Below, in pieces: positions 6,198-10,614 of a stretch of 10,614 nucleotides of DNA. The translations under genes and the position numbers were made by a program. The notes under the pieces were generated by a model, which was given only the letters and a program-made list of their open reading frames with translations, was not told the DNA's origin and did no database searches. Each line of letters opens with the position of its first letter. The first letter of the stretch is position 1. The stretch comes from Chthoniobacterales bacterium (GTDB lineage Bacteria; Verrucomicrobiota; Verrucomicrobiia; Chthoniobacterales; JACTMZ01). Location of the stretch: positions 1 through 10,614 of the forward strand of contig JAFMJK010000061.1 in assembly GCA_017853515.1 (NCBI GenBank). The letters are read 5' to 3'.

Positions 6198-7424
6198 ATG
6201 GCCAATGCAATGGTGATCGGAATGGGCGGGGTCGGATCCGTGATCGCCCAAAAGCTGCACGAATACGATTGCTTCGACCGCATCGTTTGCGCGGATCGCG
6301 ACACGGTCTTCGCCGAGAAACTGGCCAAACGCATCCCGAACAACCGCTTCGTCGTGGTGAAAGCCGACGCGATGGACGTGAAAGGCACGACGGCGCTGAT
6401 GAAAGAGCACAAGGTCAAGGTGACCTGCAACGCGGCCATCTGCGCGACGAACCACTCCGTGCTCACCGCGTGCGCCGAGGCCGGTTCGCACTATCTCGAC
6501 ATGGCGGCGGACATTTATGCGCCGCCGGGGGCGCGCCGCACGTCGAAGAATTCTTTCGATACGGAGATCGAAACCTTCAACGACATTTTCGAGGAAAAGA
6601 AGCTGGCGGGCATTCTCTGCATGGGCATGGATCCGGGCGCGGTGAATGTGTTCGCACGCTGGGCGATGGACCGCCTCGACACCGCGACAAGCATCCGCGT
6701 GCTCGATGCCGACAACGCGGAGGTCAAAGGCTACCGCTTCGCCGTGCTCTTCTCGCCCGAGACATTTTTCGAGGAACTCGGCGCCGTCCCGTATTTCGTC
6801 AAAAACGGACGCGTCACCGCGGGCAAACCGCTCGAGTCGGAGTTCGAGTGGATCCGCTTCCCCGAGCCGATCGGGCTGCAGCCGACTTATGCGGTCGCGC
6901 ACGAAGAAGGCGTGAGCCTGGGCATCTACCCGCCCTTTGTGCAAAAAGGCGTCCGGTATTCCGTCTTCAAATACAGCGTGAGCGACAAGGTGGTGCATCT
7001 CTCCAAATCGCTCGCCCTGCTCGATCTCGACACCTGGAAAAAAGTCAAAGTGGACGGGGCGGAAGTCTCTCCCGTGCGCGTCGCCACCCATGCGCTGCCC
7101 AAGCCGGCGCAGCTGGGTCCGACAGTCGACGGTTATTCCTGCGTCGGCACGGAAGTGCGCGGCACGCTCGGGCGCCGGCGCGTGGAGTATTTCATCTACA
7201 CGATGGACAGCCACCGCGACTGCTACGAGAAATACGGCTATTCGTTGACCCTCGTGCAAACCGGCATTCCGCCCGCCCTGACCGCGCGCTTGCTCATCGA
7301 GGGCAAAATCAAAGAGCGCGGGGTGATGATGCCGGAGGCGCTGCAACCGGACGAATTGATGACGCATTTCAGCCACGAAGGACTTCCCATTTTCGTGGAA
7401 AAACGCGAAACCGAACGCGTATGA
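6198..7424 (+). CDS. Lysine 6-dehydrogenase / saccharopine dehydrogenase-family enzyme
   Basis: This is a 408-residue NAD(P)-dependent oxidoreductase of the saccharopine dehydrogenase superfamily. An N-terminal Rossmann fold opens with V-I-G-M-G-G-V-G at 6-13 and an acidic residue near the end of the second strand (C-A-D-R-D, 31-35). Other family marks are A-G-S-H-Y-L-D-M-A (95-103) and G-M-D-P-G-A-V-N-V-F-A (143-153). Its C-terminal end, K-E-R-G-V-M-M-P-E at 372-380 and I-F-V-E-K-R-E-T at 398-405, resembles my recollection of Geobacillus lysine 6-dehydrogenase (RGV..PEQ...ISEKRT). That enzyme converts lysine to 2-aminoadipate 6-semialdehyde. The next gene, overlapping by ATGA, is an aldehyde dehydrogenase that could oxidise this product. 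Saccharopine dehydrogenase and carboxynorspermidine synthase are alternatives. Superfamily is certain; substrate is inferred. Confidence 0.85.
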   Translation: MANAMVIGMGGVGSVIAQKLHEYDCFDRIVCADRDTVFAEKLAKRIPNNRFVVVKADAMDVKGTTALMKEHKVKVTCNAAICATNHSVLTACAEAGSHYLDMAADIYAPPGARRTSKNSFDTEIETFNDIFEEKKLAGILCMGMDPGAVNVFARWAMDRLDTATSIRVLDADNAEVKGYRFAVLFSPETFFEELGAVPYFVKNGRVTAGKPLESEFEWIRFPEPIGLQPTYAVAHEEGVSLGIYPPFVQKGVRYSVFKYSVSDKVVHLSKSLALLDLDTWKKVKVDGAEVSPVRVATHALPKPAQLGPTVDGYSCVGTEVRGTLGRRRVEYFIYTMDSHRDCYEKYGYSLTLVQTGIPPALTARLLIEGKIKERGVMMPEALQPDELMTHFSHEGLPIFVEKRETERV

Positions 7425-8851
7425 ACCCGAAGCCGTTCCTGCTCGACGGACGTCCCGTGACGACGTCCGAGACGGCCGAAGTGCGCAATCCTTACAACGG
7501 CGAGCTGGTCGCCCATGTGTGCGTCGCCGGGGAAAAGGATGTTTCCCGTGCGCTCGACGTGGCGGAGAAAACTTTCGCCGAAACGCGGCACATGCCGCTC
7601 ATCGAGCGTTCGCGGTTGCTGCGGAAGATCGCCGACGCGATCGGCCGGCGCGGCGACGAATTTGTCGAACTGCTCGTCGCCGAAGCGGGCAAACCCGTTT
7701 CGTTGGCCAAGATCGAGGTGCAGCGCGCGCAATCGACTTTCGAACTGGCCGCGGCGTCGGCGCTCGAACCGAACGGTCATCCCATCGAAATGGAAGCCAC
7801 CCCGGCGGGCGTGGGTCATGTCGGAGTGGCGCGTCGCGTCCCGCTCGGGGTGATCCTCGGCATCACGCCGTTCAACTTTCCGCTCAATCTCGTCGCGCAC
7901 AAAGTCGCGCCCTGCCTCGCCACGGGCAACACCATGATCCTCAAGCCGGCGATGAAGACGCCGCTTTGCGCGCTGCTGCTCGGCGAAGTGTTGGCGGAAT
8001 GCGGAGCTCCCGCCGGACAAGTGACTTTCCTTCCCTTCGGCCACCAGCATGTGGGCGCGCTCCTGCGCGATCCGCGCGTGAAAATGCTCAGCTTCACCGG
8101 CGGCGTGGATGTCGGCTGGAAACTGAAGGGCGAAGCGATCAAGCAAAAGGTCACGCTCGAACTCGGCGGCAACGCCGCTTGCGTGGTCGAGCCGGATGCG
8201 GATTGGAAAAGGCACGCGGCCAAAATGGCGGTCGGCGCCTTCGCCTACGCCGGTCAATCGTGCATCAGCGTGCAGCGCATCTTCGCGCAGGAATCGATTT
8301 ACGCGGAATTCAAAGACGTCTTCCTCGCGGCGGTGCGGGAAAAAGCGCCGGCGGGCGATCCGCGCGAGGCCAAGACGCTCGTCGGGCCGATGATCACCAA
8401 GGCCGCGCTGGACAATGTGGTGAAGTGGGTCAAAGAAGCCGAGGCCGCCGGAGCAAAGCTGCTCACCCCGCTCAAAGTCGACGGACAGGTGTTGCATCCC
8501 GTCGTGCTGGAGAATGTTCCGCGGAACGCGGCCATTTCATGCGAGGAGGCGTTCGCGCCGGTCGTCGTTCTCGAAAGCTACAAGAGCTACGCCGAGGGAC
8601 TCGCCGCGGTGAACGATTCGAAATTCGGACTGCAGGCCGGCGTGTTCACTTCCGATCTGACCAAGGCCTACCAAGCCTACGATGCGCTCGACGTCGGCGG
8701 CGTGCTCATCAACCAGGTTCCCACCTTCCGCACGGAGAACATGCCGTATGGAGGAGTGAAGGACAGCGGCTTCGGGCGCGAGGGCGTGCGCTATGCGATG
8801 GAAGACATGACCGAGATCAAATCGTTGGTCATCAACGAGCGCGGACTCTGA
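7421..8851 (+). CDS. NAD(P)-dependent aldehyde dehydrogenase
   Basis: This is a 476-residue aldehyde dehydrogenase of normal length that oxidises an aldehyde to the acid with NAD or NADP. The catalytic machinery is complete: N152 in T-P-F-N-F-P, K175 in I-L-K-P-A, general base E247 in L-E-L-G-G, and nucleophile C281 in Y-A-G-Q-S-C-I-S-V-Q-R. C-terminal marks include C-E-E-A-F-A-P (374-380, Ala where FGP is usual) and P-Y-G-G-V-K-D-S-G-F-G-R-E-G (442-455). The coenzyme-loop motif reads F-T-G-G (225-228) instead of the common FTGS. The sequence style is closest to the lactaldehyde/sulfoacetaldehyde-type branch, but branch assignment needs alignment. The start ATG at 7421 overlaps the stop of the dehydrogenase gene (ATGA). 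Context suggests aminoadipate semialdehyde as substrate, making aminoadipate from lysine; this is inference. Confidence 0.93.
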   Translation: MNPKPFLLDGRPVTTSETAEVRNPYNGELVAHVCVAGEKDVSRALDVAEKTFAETRHMPLIERSRLLRKIADAIGRRGDEFVELLVAEAGKPVSLAKIEVQRAQSTFELAAASALEPNGHPIEMEATPAGVGHVGVARRVPLGVILGITPFNFPLNLVAHKVAPCLATGNTMILKPAMKTPLCALLLGEVLAECGAPAGQVTFLPFGHQHVGALLRDPRVKMLSFTGGVDVGWKLKGEAIKQKVTLELGGNAACVVEPDADWKRHAAKMAVGAFAYAGQSCISVQRIFAQESIYAEFKDVFLAAVREKAPAGDPREAKTLVGPMITKAALDNVVKWVKEAEAAGAKLLTPLKVDGQVLHPVVLENVPRNAAISCEEAFAPVVVLESYKSYAEGLAAVNDSKFGLQAGVFTSDLTKAYQAYDALDVGGVLINQVPTFRTENMPYGGVKDSGFGREGVRYAMEDMTEIKSLVINERGL

Positions 8852-8857
8852 CCGCGC

Positions 8858-9322
8858 ATGTTGCACGTCGTTCTCGTCGAACCCGAAATCCCGCAGAACA
8901 CGGGAAATATCGCGCGGACCTGTCTGGCGGCGGGCGCGCGGTTGCATCTGGTCGAGCCGCTCGGCTTCAAAATCGACGCCGCCGCACTGCGACGCTCGGG
9001 CATGGACTATTGGGAGAAGTGCGACATCCGCCGTTGGCCGTCGCTCGAGACCCTGCGCGACGAAGCGCCGGGCGCGCGTTTCTTTTTTCTGACCACGAAG
9101 TCGGACCGGCCTTACTGGGACGTGGAATTTGCCGACGGAGACCATCTGGTTTTCGGCCGCGAGACACGCGGACTTCCCGAGAGCCTGCTCGCCGCCGAGG
9201 GAGCGCAGACGCTGACCATCCCGATGCAGCCGGACGCGCGCAGCTTGAATCTGGCCACGTCGGTTGGGATTGTGCTCTACGAGGCTTGCAGGCAAATTGG
9301 GCGTGTCACCGCCAAGTCATGA
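8858..9322 (+). CDS. trmL: tRNA (cytidine/uridine-34-2'-O)-methyltransferase
   Basis: This is a 154-residue single-domain SPOUT methyltransferase of the TrmL (YibK) family. TrmL methylates the 2'-OH of the wobble nucleotide of tRNA-Leu isoacceptors, using S-adenosylmethionine bound in a C-terminal trefoil knot. Family motifs are present in order: P-E-I-P-Q-N-T-G-N-I-A-R (9-20), F-G-R-E-T-R-G-L-P (99-107), and I-P-M-Q-P-D-A-R-S-L-N-L-A-T-S-V-G-I (121-138), followed by V-L-Y-E-A. The length equals that of the E. coli-type enzymes (about 155). It starts 6 bases after the aldehyde dehydrogenase stop with no clear SD, and its stop overlaps the next start by ATGA at 9319-9322. Nothing about it suggests a link to lysine metabolism, so operon membership looks like simple housekeeping packing. 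Confidence 0.95.
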   Translation: MLHVVLVEPEIPQNTGNIARTCLAAGARLHLVEPLGFKIDAAALRRSGMDYWEKCDIRRWPSLETLRDEAPGARFFFLTTKSDRPYWDVEFADGDHLVFGRETRGLPESLLAAEGAQTLTIPMQPDARSLNLATSVGIVLYEACRQIGRVTAKS

Positions 9323-9852
9323 TCGAAAACAAACGCGTGCTTTTTGTCTGCAGCGGCAATTTTTACCGCAGTCGCTTGGCCGAGATTCTCTTCAACGAGG
9401 CCGCGGAAAAGGCGGGTGCCGTCTGGCGGGCGGAGTCGCGGGGCCTGCTCAAGACGGGCGAACTCAAGGGCATGTCGGAGCACTCCGTGAACTATCTGAA
9501 GGATCATGACCTTGGCCATTTGGTCAGGGAACCGCGCAATCCCATGGTGCTGGATGTGGAGGACATCACCGCCTTCGACCTGATCATCGGCCTCTGCCGC
9601 GAGGAGCACGAACCCATCATCAACCAAAAGTATCTCTCGCTGGCCCGGGCCATGATGAAGGCTGGGCGCATCCGCTACTGGCAAATTTACGACATTCCGG
9701 CGCCTCCCCGGGTCATCGTCCGATTGTTGGGCGGCGGACACAAAGGACCGAGCCAGCCGCCGAGCAGCGGCACAGAGCATATCGCGTTCGCAGTCAAGGA
9801 CTTGCTTGAGGAATTGAAATCCGGCTTCACCCCCGGAAATCCAAGACCTTAG
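9319..9852 (+). CDS. Low-molecular-weight phosphotyrosine phosphatase-like protein
   Basis: This is a 177-residue protein with a P-loop of the low-molecular-weight phosphatase/arsenate reductase fold near its N terminus: V-L-F-V-C-S-G-N-F-Y-R-S-R at 7-19. The nucleophile C11 and R17 keep the C-x5-R spacing, and S18 follows. The loop departs from the usual C-x-G-N-I-C-R-S-P: Phe-Tyr replaces Ile-Cys, so the second Cys is lost, and Arg replaces the final Pro. A candidate general acid is D125 in Y-D-I-P-A-P-P (124-130), near the place of the family DP motif. The middle (D-L-I-I-G-L-C-R-E-E-H, 87-97) fits the fold's central strand and following helix. Substrate is unknown; a protein, sugar-phosphate or nucleotide monoester is possible. 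It starts within the trmL stop (ATGA). A possible terminator follows 13 bases after its TAG. Confidence 0.78.
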   Translation: MIENKRVLFVCSGNFYRSRLAEILFNEAAEKAGAVWRAESRGLLKTGELKGMSEHSVNYLKDHDLGHLVREPRNPMVLDVEDITAFDLIIGLCREEHEPIINQKYLSLARAMMKAGRIRYWQIYDIPAPPRVIVRLLGGGHKGPSQPPSSGTEHIAFAVKDLLEELKSGFTPGNPRP

Positions 9853-9865
9853 AACCAGCAAGGCG

Positions 9866-9889
9866 AAAAGGGACGGCGCAGCCCTTTTT
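9866..9889 (+). terminator. Possible intrinsic terminator
   Basis: AAAAGGG (9866-9872) pairs with CCCTTTT (9882-9888) across a 9-base loop, and five T residues end at 9889. The stem is short and A/T-rich at its base, so strength is doubtful. It lies 13 bases after the phosphatase-like stop and before the next promoter-like site, which is where a transcript end is expected. Confidence 0.42.
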
Positions 9890-9892
9890 GTG

Positions 9893-9921
9893 CTGGAAGA
9901 AGGCCCGGGGTCGGCTATATT
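9893..9921 (+). promoter_or_regulatory. Candidate promoter for the small gene and nuo operon
   Basis: TATATT at 9916-9921 matches TATAAT at 5 of 6. It sits in GGCTATATTG, nearly identical to the motif at 6141-6150. A weak -35 (CTGGAA, 9893-9898) is 17 bases upstream. Initiation 7-9 bases after the -10 would fall at about 9928-9930, the A of the ATG at 9930, so the mRNA is probably leaderless. Confidence 0.5.
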
Positions 9922-9929
9922 GCCGCGCT

Positions 9930-10229
9930 ATGCCAATTCAGAAGAAAAGTGCGTTTTCGCGTCGTCTCCCGGATCTGGTGACCGAGGAACTGGTCAGTGT
10001 TCTCTCCAAGAAGAGCTCCTTCGAGTTCAAGCAGCTCTTCGATCTGGTCCACGAGAAACTGCGCAAGCGCAATGCGGCAAGCGGCGGCGAGGAAATGCTC
10101 CGTTTGCGCGCCTACGAGAAGCTGCAAAATCTGGTTTCCCGCGGCATGGTCAAAAAGACCGGCAAGAAATACCGCGGGCTGGCCTCCTTGGCCAACGCCC
10201 TGGAGCCCGCCGACACGGTCGCCCGCTAA
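9930..10229 (+). CDS. Small basic protein of unknown function upstream of nuoA
   Basis: This 99-residue protein begins at the ATG at 9930. An in-frame ATG at 9888 exists but lies within the terminator and promoter region, so it is less likely. I do not recognise the family. The sequence is basic and mostly helical (about residues 14-27, 31-48 and 54-70), followed by R-G-M-V-K-K-T-G-K-K-Y-R-G (71-83). That last part looks like a strand-turn-strand wing after a recognition helix. This suggests a winged-helix-like nucleic-acid-binding or interaction domain, which is inference from pattern only. No Cys, signal peptide or membrane segment is present. nuoA starts 9 bases after its stop, so it is probably the first gene of the NADH dehydrogenase operon and may regulate or assist it. 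Confidence 0.75.
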   Translation: MPIQKKSAFSRRLPDLVTEELVSVLSKKSSFEFKQLFDLVHEKLRKRNAASGGEEMLRLRAYEKLQNLVSRGMVKKTGKKYRGLASLANALEPADTVAR

Positions 10230-10238
10230 AGGCTTCCG

Positions 10239-10614
10239 ATGCTCACGGAGCAATACCTGCCGCTGGCGCTCCACACCGCGCTGGCCGTCGGCTTGGCGGT
10301 TTCCATTTTCGCGGCCAGTTTCCTTCTGGGAAGAGTCGGACGCCGCACGCCGGACAAAGACATGGCCTACGAGTGCGGTATGCCCGTGCGCGAGGCCGCC
10401 GCGCCGCGCTTCAGTGTGAAGTTCTACCTCGTGGCCATGCTCTTCATCCTCTTCGATATCGAGATCGTCTTCATGTATCCTTGGGCCGTCGTTTACCGCG
10501 ACTTTTTGGCGCAAAACGGACCGGTCATTTTCTGGAGCATGGCCGGTTTTGTCACCGTGCTGACCTTCGGCTACGTCTACGCCATCAAAAAGGGCGCGCT
10601 GGACTGGCGGAACT
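10239..10614 (+). CDS. nuoA: NADH-quinone oxidoreductase subunit A, C-terminus cut by window end
   Basis: The reading frame is open to the window edge, with 125 codons visible. NuoA is a small membrane subunit of respiratory complex I, next to the quinone site and the proton path. Three hydrophobic segments are seen (about 8-30, 61-84 and 95-117). The family signature is intact: Y-E-C-G-M-P at 44-49 in the loop after the first helix, then R-F-S-V-K-F-Y-L-V-A-M-L-F-I-L-F-D-I-E-I-V-F at 57-78, with the conserved acidic D73 and E75 in the second helix. Family members are about 115-135 residues, so only a few codons should be missing. AAAGG at 10228-10232 overlaps the preceding stop and lies 6 bases before the ATG, one of the few good SD sites in the window. 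The remaining nuo genes are expected downstream. Confidence 0.95.
   Translation, partial: MLTEQYLPLALHTALAVGLAVSIFAASFLLGRVGRRTPDKDMAYECGMPVREAAAPRFSVKFYLVAMLFILFDIEIVFMYPWAVVYRDFLAQNGPVIFWSMAGFVTVLTFGYVYAIKKGALDWRN

Noticed and set aside
5256..7376. A 706-codon open frame on the minus strand
   Set aside because: It lies opposite coaX and the lysine-dehydrogenase-like gene, both with clear family motifs. Its translation is rich in Arg, His and Ala without recognisable domains, as expected for a shadow in G+C-rich DNA.
1..10614. CRISPR arrays, tRNA or rRNA genes, integrases, toxin-antitoxin or phage-defence genes
   Set aside because: No regularly spaced repeats, tRNA-like cloverleaf sequence, rRNA signature or recognisable defence domain was seen on either strand.

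Overview
The window is about 63% GC and gene-dense, with short intergenic gaps. Many starts lack a recognisable Shine-Dalgarno (SD) sequence, and four gene junctions are ATGA stop/start overlaps. It looks like an ordinary bacterial chromosome segment. The gene content (a four-helix-bundle suffix-domain protein, a GT-C/TPR membrane protein, a type III pantothenate kinase, a proton-translocating NADH dehydrogenase) suits Verrucomicrobiota or a related PVC lineage. That placement is an inference from family recall, not a demonstrated assignment.

Layout, left to right. (1) 3-967: the 3' end of a four-helix-bundle suffix-domain protein, overlapping exodeoxyribonuclease III. (2) 969-1811 (minus strand): a membrane-anchored TPR protein convergent with the nuclease, with one base between the stop codons. 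(3) 1922-3802: a divergently transcribed multi-pass GT-C-like protein with a TPR tail, resembling the TMTC family. (4) 3849-6099: a ScpB-like methylmalonyl-CoA decarboxylase, a [4Fe-4S]-type uracil-DNA glycosylase and type III pantothenate kinase, probably one transcript. (5) 6198-9852: a tightly packed run of a lysine-6-dehydrogenase/saccharopine-dehydrogenase-like enzyme, an aldehyde dehydrogenase, TrmL and a low-molecular-weight phosphatase-like protein, ending in a possible terminator. (6) 9930-10614: a 99-residue conserved-looking small protein just before nuoA, which begins an NADH dehydrogenase operon and runs off the window.

The clearest structure not explained by gene calls lies at 5237-5298, inside the 3' end of the uracil-DNA glycosylase gene. 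It is a compact inverted pair of hairpins: GTGG, a 9-bp stem, an 11-nt linker, a second 9-bp stem, then CCAC. This is the architecture of a REPIN, a doublet of REP sequences moved by RAYT (Y1/IS200-like) transposases. It appears to have supplied roughly the last 30 codons of the glycosylase. No complete novel defence or mobile system is visible. The other points of interest are a two-enzyme lysine-to-aminoadipate module, a repeated GGCTAYATTG promoter-like motif, and a probable leaderless start for the small gene before nuoA.
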